A DNA stretch of 64,000 nt from Anomaloglossus baeobatrachus (taxonomy: Eukaryota; Chordata; Amphibia; Anura; Aromobatidae). The translations under genes were made by a program, and so were the position numbers. Below are positions 10,201 through 21,035 of this stretch, piece after piece. Each line of letters starts with the position of its first letter. Position 1 is the stretch's first letter. The notes under the pieces are model-generated. The model worked only from the letters and a program-made list of their open reading frames with translations, ran no database searches and was not told the DNA's origin. The stretch spans positions 167,689,758 through 167,753,757 of the forward strand of contig NC_134361.1 of assembly GCF_048569485.1 (NCBI RefSeq), in the 5' to 3' direction.

Positions 10201-13200
10201 ACCTCAGTCTGTCCACATTGTCACTGGACAGACGCGTGCACTTATCTGTCAGCACACACCCAGCAGCACTGAAGACACGTTCAGAGACAACGCTGGCAGC
10301 TGGACACGACAAAATCTCCAAGGCGTAACTGGAGAGCTCTGGCCATTTTTCTAGATTTGAAGCCCAAAAGGAGCAAGGCTCCATTTGCAAAGTCATGGCA
10401 TCGATGTTCATTTGGAGATACTCCTGTATCATCCTCTCCAGCCGTTGACTATGTGCCAGACTTGTTGTCTCTGGTGGCCTTGCAAAGGAGGGTCTAAAAA
10501 AATTATGAAAAGATTCCATAAAATTGCTGTTACCAGCACCAGATACGGTCCTACTGGTACGGGTAGACTGTTGAAGATGACGAGACCGTCCCATGTTTGT
10601 CAAGTTACAACTGGGAGAATCACTCCCTGCACCTGCACGGTTGTTTGGTGGAAAAGCCGAGCTAAGATCGAGTAACAGCTTCTGCTGATACTCCTGCATA
10701 CGTGCGTCCCTTTCTATGGCTGGAATTATGTCACAAAATTTGGACTTGTACCGGGGATCTAATAGTGTGGCAATCCAGTAGTCATCATCACTTCTAATTT
10801 TGACAATACGAGGGTCATGTGGGAGGTAGTGCAACAAGAAGACACTCATGTGTCTTGCGCAGCCATGCGGACCAAGTCCACGCTGTGTTTGTGGCATAGA
10901 GGTGCTAACCGTTCTTTCTTCCTCTGACATCTCCCCCCAACCTCTTTCAACAGAAATTTGACCAAGGTCTCCCTCATCCGCTGAGTCTTCCATGTCCATG
11001 GACAGTTCGTCCTCCATTTCTTCATGTTCTCCTGCACCTTCCTCAACATTTAGCCTGCTACCATGCGCCCTTGTTGATCCCTGTCCCCCATGGTCCCATG
11101 CCTGCCGCGTTGGTGATGATGAACGTCTGGACCTTGGTGATGTTGTTGTGTCTTGCGCATATGAATCCTCCTGTAGTTCCTCCCCTTCCTGTTGTCCCAC
11201 CCCCTGACTCCGAATAGTGTTTAGCGTGTGCTCCAGCATGTAAATGACTGGAATTGTCATGCTGATAATGGCATTGTCAGCGCTAAACATATTCGTCGCC
11301 ATGTCGAAACTGTGCAGAAGGGTGCATAGGTCCTTGATCTGAGACCACTCCATCAGGGTGATCTGCCCCACCTCTGCATCTCGTTGGCCCAGGCTATACG
11401 TCATGACGTATTGCACCAGGGCTCGGCGGTGCTGCCACAGTCGCTGTAACATGTGGAGAGTTGAATTCCAGCGTGTCGCCACATCGCATTTCAGGCGATG
11501 AACCGGCAGGCCGAAAGACTTCTGGAGCGATGCAAGTCGCTCAGCTGTGGCGCTTGAACGGCAGAAGTGAGCAGACAGTTTTCATGCCCTGTTCAGAAGG
11601 CCATCTAGGCCGGGATAGTGTGTTAAAAATTGCTGGACGACAAGGTTCAACACGTGAGCCATACAAGGTACGTGTGTCACCTTGCCCAGGCAAAGGGCCG
11701 CACCCAGGTTTGCAGCATTGTCGCACACGGCCTTACCAGGCTGCAGGTTGAGTGGAGACAACCATTTATTAAACTTGGACCGCAGAGCTGACCACAACTC
11801 CTCAGCTGTGTGACTCTTATTCCCAAGACATGTCAAGCTAAAGACCGCCTGATGCCGTTGCGCTCTGCTGCCAGCATAGTAATGAGGGGTGCGTGATTCC
11901 TTCTGCGCAGTGAGAACGCTGGTGGCCTGATCAGGCAGGCTTGGGGCAGAGGTGGAGGACCCAGATGAGGTGGAGGAGGCAGAAGCAGTGGCGCAACTTG
12001 GACAGACAGAGAATTGACACACAAGTCGTGGGGACGGCAAGACTTGTGCAGCAGACCCTTCACCATCTATCACCATAGTTACCCAGTGCCCAGTCAGCGA
12101 AATGTAACGTCCCTGTCCATGCTTACTGGTCCAAGTATCGGTGGTGAAATGCACCCGTTGACACACAGAGTTTCTCAAGGAAGCGGTGATGTTGTGTGCA
12201 ACATGCTGGTGTAGCGCGGGCACACCTTTCTTAGAGAAGTAGTGGCGACTAGGCATCTGGTACTGGGGCACAGCGACAGACATAGGGTCTCTAAAATCCT
12301 GTGTGTCCACTAGGCGGAAAGGCAGCATTTCGGTAGCCAAGAGCTTACAGAGGGATAGAGTCAACCTCTTAGCTTTGTCATGGGTCGCAGGAAATTTCCT
12401 TTTATTTGACCACATCTGAGGGACAGAGATCTGGCTGCTGTGTGTAGACGGTGTTGAGTAGGGTGTCCCTGGAAAAATGCAGGTTTGTGAGGAAAGTGCA
12501 GGCGGAGACATGATGTTGCCTTCATCCAACGTTGGTGCTATCGATGTCTGAGAGAGCTGTACACACTCACTTGTTTCCCCTTCCAAACCAACTGACGACC
12601 TACCAAGCAAACTGCCTGTTGCGGTTACAGTGGTGGAAGTTGTGCGTGGAAAAACAGGTGTGACAGCTGTCCCCACAGTCCTAGAAGATGAGGAGCGTGC
12701 GGATGCACTGGAAGGGGCAGGCGGTGGATGGTTCGCTCCGCTAGGCCGCATTGCAGCACGGTGAGCTTCCCACCGGGACATATGATATTTATTCATGTGA
12801 CGATTCATGGAAGAAGTTGTCAAACTGCTGAGGTTTTGACCTCTACTAAGAGAACCATGACAAATTTTACAGATCACATAATTTGGGCGATCTTTTGCTA
12901 TGTCAAAAAAGGACCAGGCCAGGCAAGGCTTAGAGGGCATGCGACCTGTTGATCCACCCCGACTAGTGCTCAGAGGCAGAGTGGTGGCTGAGGATGCAGT
13001 TGTAGACGTGCTACCAGTACTCCGACTCTGTCCAGGAAGGCGCAAGGTAACTTCGTCATCAGTTGCATCCTCCTCCACCACCTCTGTTGACCTCCTCGAG
13101 TGCCTGACTGTGGGTTGACAGTAGGTGGGATCTAGAACTTCATCATCAATTGTTGTGTTTGCACTCCCCTCCCCCTCAGACCGAGCCTCTTCTTGCCCTG

Positions 13201-13858
13201 ACCGAATATTTAAGTTGTCATCCCAATCGGGTATCTGCGTCTCATCTTTATCAGTATGTTCCTCATTGTCTATAACCACAGGTGTTACAGTTTGTGACAA
13301 AGGGTCAACATTATGTTCAGAAACTTGGTCCTCACGGCCTGAATCAGAGTCACAAAGGTTCTGGGCATCACTGCAGACCATTTCCTGTTCTGTACTCACT
13401 GTAGCTTGGGAGCAGACCTCTGATTCCCAGGCTATAGTGTGACTGAACAGCTCTGCAGACTCAGCCATCTCAGTTCCACCATACTGTGCAGGGCTGATGG
13501 AGACTTCAGAGCTGGGAGAAAGCAAGTTTGATTGGGATGACAACTCAGAGGACTGGTGTTTTTTGGATGCGGTACTTGAAGTGGCTGAGAGGGCACTTGT
13601 TGGACCACTTGAGATCCATTCAAGCATTTTCCTTTTTTGGCCATCATCTACCTTTGTTCCTGTTGTTCATGTCCGTAAAAAAGGGAGCACATCGGATTGT
13701 CCACGGTAAGTAGTAGACATCTTACTTTTGCTGGTAGATGGTCTATCTTCAGCAGATGATAATGGAGCTTTGCCACCTTCCCCATGGACAAACCCTTTTT
13801 TTCCATTTCCACCACGCCTCTTCCCCTTTCCACCAGCATCTGTCATTTTGCCACTCAT
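10133..13858 (-). pseudogene. hAT transposase with BED zinc finger, two in-frame stops
   Basis: One reading frame runs from Met 13858 (MSGKMTDAGGKGKRRGG, basic N-terminus) to a stop at 10133, about 1240 codons, interrupted by two TGA codons near 13668 and 11583. Between them is a 681-codon block. Counting from Met 13627, a BED zinc finger is at C253-x2-C256-x20-H277-x4-H282. Further on are the RNase-H-like block TTDTWTS and the hAT CxxH motif (PCMAHVLNLVV). After the second stop come RWNSTLHMLQRL and the C-terminal dimerisation region (SCPAASVVSERVFSAAG). It would bind the element's ends and cut and paste it. A Ser/Thr- and acid-rich stretch (residues 1-200) precedes the BED finger. The alternative that the first stop lies in an intron cannot be excluded. 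Confidence 0.88.
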
Positions 13859-14013
13859 GTTGATTGCGACAAGATTGTGCACTAAAAATGTGGTAGTAAA
13901 AATTGAGAGGTGGTGTAGATTGCAGCGGTGGTCTAGCTTTATTAACAGCAGAATAATAAAGAATAAATATCCCTGACAATGCAACTACGGCCCTTAAACT
14001 GGCAGCATAAATT

Positions 14014-14868
14014 GCTAGTATAATGGCTTAGTAACTATCAGTTTGAGTGTGCAATGCAGGCAGACGTGCTGCAAATATCTGTGCACTACTGGGACTATAC
14101 AGAAGTCCAACAGCCACGTTTAGGATGACACTAAGTTCAATCAGTGTTTGCTAGTATAATGGCTTAGTAACTATCAGTTTGAGTGTGCCATGCAGGCAAA
14201 CGTGCTACAAATATCTGTGCACTACTGGGACTATATAGAAGTCCAACAGCCACGTTTAGGATGACACTAAGTTCACTCAGTGTTTGCTAGTATAATGGCT
14301 TAGTAACTATCAGTTTGAGTGTGCAATGCAGGCAGACGTGCTGCAAATATCTGTGCACTACTGGGACTATACAGAAGTCCAACAGCCACGTTTAGGATGA
14401 CACTAAGTTCACTCAGTGTTTTCTAGTATAATGGCTTAGTTATAATGAGTTGGAGTGTGCAATGCAGGCAGACGTGCTGCAAATATCTGTGCACTACTGG
14501 GACTATACAGAAGTCCAACAGCCACGTTTAGGATGACACTAAGTTCACTCAGTGTTTGCTAGTATAATGGCTTAGTAACTATCAGTTTGAGTGTGCAATG
14601 CAGGCAGACGTGCTGCAAATATCTGTGCACTACTGGGACTATACAGAAGTCCAACAGCCACGTTTAGGATGACACTAAGTTCACTCAGTGTTTGCTAGTA
14701 TAATGGCTTAGTAACTATCAGTTTGAGTGTGCAATGCAGGCAGACGTGCTGCAAATATCTGTGCACTACTGGGACTATACAGAAGTCCAATAGCCACGTT
14801 TAGGATGCCACTAGGTACACTCAGTGTTTGCTAGTATAATGGCTTAGTTATAATGAGTTGGAGTGTGC
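14014..14868. repeat. Tandem array of 136-bp units, about six copies
   Basis: The phrase GCTAGTATAATGGCTTAG recurs at 14014, 14150, 14286, 14422 (variant), 14558, 14694 and 14830, exactly 136 bp apart each time. Units differ at only a few positions. The array lies upstream (5') of the transposase on its coding strand. It has no ORF. A promoter or transposase-binding role is possible but unsupported. Confidence 0.92.
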
Positions 14869-15635
14869 AGAGGACAGGAGGGTACAGTGCCAGGATTGTG
14901 GGGCTCTGGGTAGAGGAAAGGAAGCCTGCCTTTCTATTCCCTCCTAATGGGGAAATGCAGCGAGGAAATCCCTGACCTTAGCTACACAGACGTTGTCTCT
15001 GTTTTCAGGACCTGTCACCTATGGCTCTGACCCTGCCGGTACGAGCCCTTAAAAGGACTGATAGAAAGTGCTATCCCTAAGCTGTCCAGCGCTGTGTATG
15101 GAGCGCATACAGCAGTATCGGCGATAGGACAAAGGACAGAGCTGCGCCAGTGATGTCTGACACCAAGGACGCAGAAAAGATAATGGCGTCCGGACGGGCA
15201 GATACTCGTTTTTATAATGCAGGGACATGTGACATGGACATCCTATCACACATGCCGTTGCTTCTCTGGCTAAAAGTCCACTTAGCTGTGTGTGTGTCTG
15301 GGATTGGCTGACATAATGGCCCTCCCCACTACACGTGCGCGCTTAGGGAAGGAAGACAAGGAGAAAAAAAAAATGGCGATCGCCATTATACAAACAGCAG
15401 TGATCTGAAGGCGCTGTTCCCGCACACTATACACTGAAATTTCATAATAGTGTGAGTCACAGAGTGACTTACACTATTACAGCGGAAAGCCAGCTAGGAA
15501 TTAGCTGTTTTTTTTGCTGCTAGAACCGTTCTCGAACGTTTCGAGAACTATCGAGCTTTTGCAAAAAGCTCGAGTTCTAGTTCGATCTAGAACAGGCCCC
15601 AAAATCACTCGAGCCTAGAACTGGAGAACCTCGAA
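14869..15635 (-). other. 5' noncoding and subterminal region of the hAT element
   Basis: No supported ORF. It holds GC-rich stretches, an AATGGCGATCGCCATTATA palindrome near 15372-15390 and, close to the end, many GTTCGAG/CTCGAAC subterminal repeats (15525-15635) like those at the left end. The likely transcription start of the transposase lies here or in the adjacent array. Confidence 0.55.
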
Positions 15636-15658
15636 CCGCGCTCAACTCTATTCTTTGC

Positions 15659-16132
15659 ACAAAACATGACGCACACACAGTCCCTCTTATGGTACATGCC
15701 CTCCACAGTGCCCTCTACTTTACATACTGTCTCTTCACACTGTCCTCTACACAATGTCCCCTTATATTGCCCAGTCTTTATACAGTGCCCCTCATCACAC
15801 TCCCCCTCCTTGCTATGGCTTCACACTATCCTCTCATGCTATCCCCTTTCCTTGACAGCCATACTCAGAGAATAACCGGCTCCCACTAAGGGGGCGGCAA
15901 AATGCAGCTGCAGGCAGGGCCAGCTCCAGGTTTTTGTGGGCCATGGGTGAAAGAGTTTCAATGGGTCCCATCCTCACATAAACACGCACATACACAAATA
16001 TGTACACATACAAGCATACATACATATACATATTTAAAGACAAATTCACAAACATACATATAAACAGAGATAGGTCTATACACAGTCATATACGATGACA
16101 TACACAGACACACATCATACATGCACACAGAC
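15659..16132. other. Old irregular repeat: 'CACTGTCCCC'-type tract and CA/TA-rich tract
   Basis: 15690-15850 is an irregular tract built of phrases such as ACAGTGCCCCTC and CACACTGTCC; it resembles the reverse complement of the minisatellite at 17690-18590. CAGGGCCAGCTCC near 15915 looks like a hAT-type terminus. 15970-16132 is ACATACA-rich simple sequence. No gene is seen. Confidence 0.45.
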
Positions 16133-16365
16133 ATATTACAGATATTAAAATATAAAACCTAAAATATGTAGCCCCAAAAATACCAATAAATTGTATAAAA
16201 GGGGGGATACAGAGAGAAAGGACCACAAATAGTCAAGGTGAAATACAAAATTTATTAAATATAAGAAAGGTGATACAGGGTGCACAGTAGTTGCAGGCTG
16301 GATGGAAAAAAGCCTGCCAGAAACAACCCACAGCAATACCAGGACAAACCACCAGATGGCAATAA

Positions 16366-16400
16366 CCTGACGAAGCCTTTGGTGAAACGCGCGTCGAGGC
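16366..16400 (+). ncRNA. Hammerhead ribozyme-like core A
   Basis: The sequence shows CTGACGA (16367-16373), a short helix GCC-TTT-GGT, GAA (16384-16386), then ACG-CG-CGT as a 3-bp stem III and C17 at 16395. All core positions fit the hammerhead consensus except one extra A before stem II. Stem I, however, is almost absent here (only the first pair forms), so cleavage in cis looks unlikely unless the RNA pairs otherwise or acts as a dimer. Confidence 0.4.
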
Positions 16401-16797
16401 CCCGCCCCCATGACTGGACATATCCACCATTCCTGCTCTGACATGACGCAAGGTAACACTTCCTAATCGTTTATGCCCTTTAGTTATTGGGACCTATGTG
16501 AGATTCTACAGATCTCCTCTGTATACAATTAACTTTACACTGTTCCCAATTGATCTTTTTACAGGCTATTTCACCTTGTTTAACCTTTATTACATTGCTG
16601 CCTGTCATCAGGTTATTGCCATCTGGTGGTTTGTCCTGGTATTGCTGTGGGTTGTTTCTGGCAGGCTTTTTTCCTTCCAGCCTGCAACTACTGTGCACCC
16701 TGTATCACCTTTCTTATAATAAATTTTGTATTTCACCTTGACTATTTGTGGTCCTTTCTCTCTGTATCCCCCCTTGTATACAATTTAGGCCCCTTTC

Positions 16798-17422
16798 ACA
16801 CGTCAGTGATTCTGGTACGTTTGTGCTTTTTTTTAAACGTACCAGAATCACGGACATACGCAGACCCATTATAATGAATGGGTCTGCTCACACGTCAGTG
16901 ATTTGTCACTGCACGTGTCTCCGTGCAGCGTACCCGCGTGTGCGTGATTGCTGCACGGAAACATGTCCATTTTTTTCTGGTATCACTGATGTTCCACGGA
17001 CCACGCAGTGGTGTGGTCCATGAAACACGTGCCAGAAAAAAACGTACTTTTAAAATAAAAAACATTTTAACTCACCCGGCGTCCAGCGATGTCCTCTGCA
17101 GCCCGTGCAGCTTGCTCCTTCTGTGCCGGCTGATTACTGTCGCGCATATTCATTATGCGCGACACAGCCGACCTGGAAGCAGCTGCTGCATGGGTCACCG
17201 CCGGCCGGATGCTGCGTCGCGGGAGCGATCAGCACCATGGACAGCGGGAGCGGGCGCAGGTGAGTGAATCTCTAAGTGCAATCACGGGCCACGGAGAACG
17301 GAGCCCGGATTGCACTTAGACAACCCACGTGTGCCGTGATTTTCGGCACACGCAGGGACATGTGCGTGTTTTACACGCCAGTGAAAAACGTCACTGTTTT
17401 TCACTGACGTGTGAAACGGGCC
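16798..17422. mobile_element. MITE (625 bp) with TTA target duplication, nested in foldback A
   Basis: Ends GGCCCCTTTCACACGTCAGTGA and (reverse complement) GGCCCGTTTCACACGTCAGTGA form the terminal inverted repeats. TTA flanks it at 16795-16797 and 17423-17425. The uninterrupted left arm of the foldback shows the empty site (in reverse complement ACAATTTATTGG), confirming insertion and the TTA duplication. A 3-bp TWA duplication points to the Harbinger group. No ORF. Confidence 0.85.
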
Positions 17423-17689
17423 TTATTGGTATTTTTGGGGCTACATATTTTAGGTTTTATATTCTTGTGGACCCTTTCCGGTCATAGGAAAGTTTGTTTA
17501 GGTTATATTACAGATATTATTAATATGGGGAAGCCGGCAGCAGCCTCACTCACCTCCCCCGCTTGTCTCCCATCCAGCTCCACCTGGGCATGTTGCTGTG
17601 CCGCGCTGATTGGTGGCCATGACTAAAAGACATAGCCACACACAGAGCACACTGACACTGCTGTATATACATCACAGGGAAGGCTGGGG

Positions 17690-18590
17690 ACATACTGCAA
17701 TGAGGGGGGACATACCGCTCCAGAGGGGGCATACAGCTCTAGAGGGGGGCATTCAGATCTGAAGAAGTATATAGCTCTGGGGGGGTATACAACACTGGAG
17801 TGGGGGGACAAACAACTCTGGGAGTATACAGCACTGGGTTGGAGAGAGATACAGCTTTCGGGGTATACAGCTCTTGGGTGGTATACTGCACTGGAGTGGG
17901 CGACATACAGCACTGGGGTGGGAGACAAACAGCTCTGGGAGGTATACAGCACTGGAGTGGGAGACAAACAGCTCTGGGAGGTATACAGCACTGGGGTGGA
18001 GGACAAACAGCTCTGGGAGGTATACAGCACTGGGGTAGAGGACAAACAGCTCTGAGGGTATACAGCACTGGAGTGGGGGACAAACAGCTCTGGGGTATAC
18101 AGCACTGGGGTGGGGGGAACAGACAGTTCTGGGGTGCTATTCCGCACTGGGGTCAGGGGACAGACAATTATGGGGGATATACAGCACTGGGGTCAGGGGA
18201 CAGACAATTATGGGGGATATACAGCACTGGGGTCAGGGGACAGACAGTTCTGGGGTGATATACAGCACTGGGATCAGGGACAGACAGTTCTGGGGTGATA
18301 TACAGCACTGGGGTCAGGGGACAAACAGTTCTGGGGGGTATACAGCACTGGGGTCAGGAGACAGACAGTTCTGGGGGTATATAGCACTGGGGTGAGGGGA
18401 TATTATAGGCAGTTCTGCGGGGTATACAGCACTGGGGGGTTATAGACAGTTCTGGGGGTATATAGCACTGGGGTGGGGGATATTATAGGCAGTACTGCGG
18501 AGTATACAGCACTGGGGGGTTATAGACAGTTCTGGAGGTATATAGCACTGCAGTGGTGGGGATATTATAGGCATTATAGGCAGGACATAC
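17690..18590 (+). repeat. Minisatellite, units of about 36-40 bp
   Basis: More than twenty imperfect copies of a unit like 'ggtatacagcactggggt' plus 'gggacaaacagctctgg'. Unit length and sequence drift along the array; the right part changes to GACAGACAGTTCTGGGG. Reading frames on both strands stay open by repetition and should not be called genes. Confidence 0.9.
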
Positions 18591-19797
18591 AGCTCAGCGG
18601 CTCCTTTCTTCCTCTGTGCGTTGAGCCTAGAATGTGTGGGCAACTTTCAGGTAATGGGTGTGACCAGCTTCATGACAAATTAAGTCATACCTGGACGGAG
18701 CCCATACATTCTATCATCTACCTTCATCTGTGGGATGGCAGGGCAGTGCACGATGCGTGCTAGCTCCGCCCACAGACAAACTTAACCCCTGCACAGCGGT
18801 GAAGGCTGCATTCAGGTGTGGATCTAAGAGCTTGCAGCTCCCGGCAGGAGCTCTGCGGGCCCCGGAACTCGGCCGCGGGGCTGCAGCATACATCACCGCC
18901 CTTGCTTTTTTTATTTAATCGTATGAACATATATCTTACCATCATATAAAAATAAACACCAGACAATAGACAGTGATTGAAAAATATCAAAAGGATAAAA
19001 ATCAAATTTGAATATCAAGATTTTCTACATATGCAATAGCGTTATCATTTACAATATAGAAATCCTTCTTGTCACCATGGTAGGATCTCAGGGGGCACTC
19101 CTCAACAATGTGCTGGATAGTTTGACGATCTGCTCCACAGTCACAGGTCGGAGAGTCATATATTCCCCACTTATACATAAAATCTGCACAGACGCCAAAG
19201 TTTATTCTGATACGATTTAGAGTAACCCATGTTTTCCTTGGTAGATTGAAGCCTGGTGGAGGGTTTTGTAAATTAGATTAGGGAACATTTGGGGATCACC
19301 GTCTACTACATTGACCCAAAGTTCTCGCCATTTCTCCTCTAAATTGAAGTCTTGTTCATGCAAGGTGATTGCAGTTCGGATGGGTGGGTGTTTTGATTTC
19401 AATCGTTGTATTGTAACATCTCTGATATTTTGGTGTATTGGAAGTTTTTCATTATTTCCTACTTTAGTGTATTCTTTAAGTAGGAGCTTTTGTCTTCTTA
19501 GATTTGCGGGTGCGATATGACTCAGCACAGGTAACCAGTGAACAGGTGTAGGTCTAATAGCACCAGATATTATACGCAAAGAGTTGTTCAGCTGAGTGTC
19601 AATTAAGTTTACATGACAGCTATTTAACCATGCTGGAGCACAGTATTCTGCAGCACCCTTGCTGAAAGGTGCTGATGCCGGTCCCGGGTGCTGGGGAGAC
19701 GCAGAGTGCTCCATCAGGCAGCCCGACAGCGCCCCCCCCTGGCACTGTGCCTGGGGCACGTGCCCCGCCAGCCCCCCCCTTTAGATACGCCTCTGGG
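18591..19797. other. GC-rich repeat remnant with hAT-like terminus, split by a LINE fragment
   Basis: 18591-18906 and 19664-19797 form one old repeat, GC-rich and gene-free, divided by the LINE at 18907-19655. The right end reads TTAGATACGCCTCTG, whose complement CAGAGGCGTATCTAA resembles a hAT-type end. The partner end may be CAGGGCCAGCTCC near 15915, but the flanks do not show a shared 8-bp duplication. Confidence 0.4.
18907..19655 (-). mobile_element. 5'-truncated LINE 3' fragment with zinc knuckle
   Basis: The 8-bp CCCTTGCT flanks it (18899-18906 and 19656-19663). The minus frame reads as the ORF2 C-terminus of a non-L1 LINE: AEYCAPAWLNSCHVNLID, RIISGAIRPTPVHWLPVLS, then a knuckle CDCGADRQTIQHIVEECP near 19120. 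This resembles Jockey/I-group LINEs. The end is A-rich (AATAAAAAAAGC in minus sense at 18907-18920). The RT and everything upstream are missing, as in ordinary 5' truncation at insertion. Confidence 0.8.
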
Positions 19798-20954
19798 CTA
19801 TGTTCACACTGCAGAGCCTCACAGGTGACCTTATGTCTCCTAGTTGTTTAGCCAGAGCTGGGCTGTTTCATGCGCTCTGTACCTCAGTCCTGCAGGAGTT
19901 AATTCCTTCTGACCTGGCAAACTCTGCTAAAAGCTCAGGTTACTATTTAGTAATTACCTTTCACAGCAGTCTTTTTCCTATGTAGGTTACTAGGTCCTGC
20001 TACTCAGTGCGGATAATATCTCCAGCTTGTGCAGTGATTCCGGTCTATTGTGGTGATTCAATATTGGTGATTTGTGGTGTGCTTATTGTGCGATGTGGAA
20101 GTTTCCCGGTTGTCTGTTTACTTCCTCCCTTTTATATTATTTTCCCCCTTGCATGTATTGTTGCTCCTTTATGTTTGATTGCCACATGTATGAGTGTTGT
20201 GTTTTCCCCTGTCCGTGTTCAGTTGTGGGGTTTGTGACTACAGTCCCAGCTCACCCCTTGATGGGTGGTAGAGGGGGAGGGGAGTTATACCAGGGCTTGG
20301 ACAGAAGTTAGGGTCACGCTGGCAACTCAGACCTCTCTACCATCAAGCGTACCTCTGAACTAAGGGACAGCGCAGGGTCCCCAGTCTGAGGGCAACCTAG
20401 GTGTCCCTCTCCAGTCATTCCATCCCTACGACAGTAAGTGTCTGATATATAATTTGTGTGCAGCCATCTGTGAGAGCTTTGAGACAAGACGAGTGGGATC
20501 TTGATGTAGCGCCATTTATGGGGGCAGTGTGTCCTGGTGAGACAAAAACCATTCCAGTTAACAGAGGATACCAATTTGGTTTCACCAGCAAGGGAGATGG
20601 TTGCTTCGGTGACAGGAGGAACAGGAGTCGAAATCCCCAGGAGCCGATATCAGTGATGCATTTTGAGCTAACAGTATTTGAAAGGTACTATAGTTGTAGA
20701 AAAGTGAGCACACAAGGTAATGACTACATCTGGGCCTACTGAGTTGTGTTAAAGTTCCAGCTTTGCGCTTATGTTATTCCAGCTGCTCCTGGGAAGCATC
20801 AGGAATATAAGAGCAAAAACTGGCCACTTTTGACCTGGTGACAGGCCCTTTTTAATATTACTAATATTATATTACTAATTATAATACCTGCACCATTTTA
20901 ATACTGCTTTCTTCTTATCTTATTACATTGTTAGCTGACTTTTTACAGCTTCCA
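19798..20954. other. Unclassified region, no firm gene
   Basis: Pyrimidine-rich stretches (20100-20160) and a G-rich tract (TGGGTGGTAGAGGGGGAGG near 20262) could be part of an old LTR or LINE 5' region, but I recognise no ends. 20845-20900 is A/T-rich. The only ORF worth noting is at 20458-20742. The right limit is where BEL/Pao homology starts. Confidence 0.35.
20458..20742 (+). other. Unrecognised 94-codon ORF, weakly FKBP-like
   Basis: The frame reads VAPFMGAVCPGETKTIPV then, after a charged stretch, EPISVMHFELTVFER. The spacing of 'CPGETKTIPV' and a final hydrophobic strand recalls the end of an FKBP domain (GMCVGEKR.. IP.. then a beta strand), but the middle does not match well. No splice signals or neighbours support a gene. 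It could be a decayed exon copy or chance. Confidence 0.15.
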
Positions 20955-21035
20955 TAAAGTATCAATCTTCTTGGATGTCTCGTGACTTCTATCCAGACAT
21001 ACGTCACCCACGATTACCCAGCCTAGATCGAGTCT

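Larger units (their letters stand above)
8492..15650 (-). mobile_element. Complete hAT DNA transposon (7159 bp) with 8-bp target duplication
   Basis: Left end TAGAGATGAGCGAACCG and right end (reverse complement) TAGAGTTGAGCGCGGTTCG form imperfect terminal inverted repeats. The 8-bp TTCTTTGC directly flanks both ends (8484-8491 and 15651-15658), the hallmark of hAT insertion. Subterminal regions are full of short GTTCGA/TCGAAC repeats, likely transposase-binding sites (inference). A minus-strand transposase occupies 13858-10133. Two tandem arrays flank it, at 8812-10200 and 14014-14868. The two in-frame stops in the transposase suggest the copy is no longer autonomous, although its ends look intact. 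Confidence 0.93.
16148..17504 (+). mobile_element. Foldback element A (non-autonomous, PLE-like) with central hammerhead
   Basis: A 15-bp direct repeat, ATATTACAGATATTA, flanks the unit at 16133-16147 and 17505-17519. The left arm (16150-16370) is the near-perfect reverse complement of the right arm (about 16602-16797 continuing at 17426-17460 after a nested MITE). The homology of the two arms runs up to and into a hammerhead core sequence: the left arm has the whole core (16366-16400), the right arm keeps only its first half (CCTGATGA on the opposite strand). The plus-strand tail has a TTATAATAAATTTT stretch, a possible poly(A) signal. There is no coding capacity. Mobilisation by a Penelope-like enzyme is inferred from the ribozyme, the inverted 5' copy and the target duplication length. 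Confidence 0.7.

Noticed and set aside
14014-14868. Regularly spaced repeats as a CRISPR array
   Set aside because: The whole 136-bp unit repeats with no unique spacers, and the DNA is plainly eukaryotic.
17623-18395. Long open frames on both strands in the 17.7-18.5 kb region
   Set aside because: They follow the minisatellite unit and encode only its periodic translation.
15914-19797. One large hAT-type element from CAGGGCC to GCCTCTG
   Set aside because: The two ends are only loosely inverse and the flanks share no 8-bp duplication.
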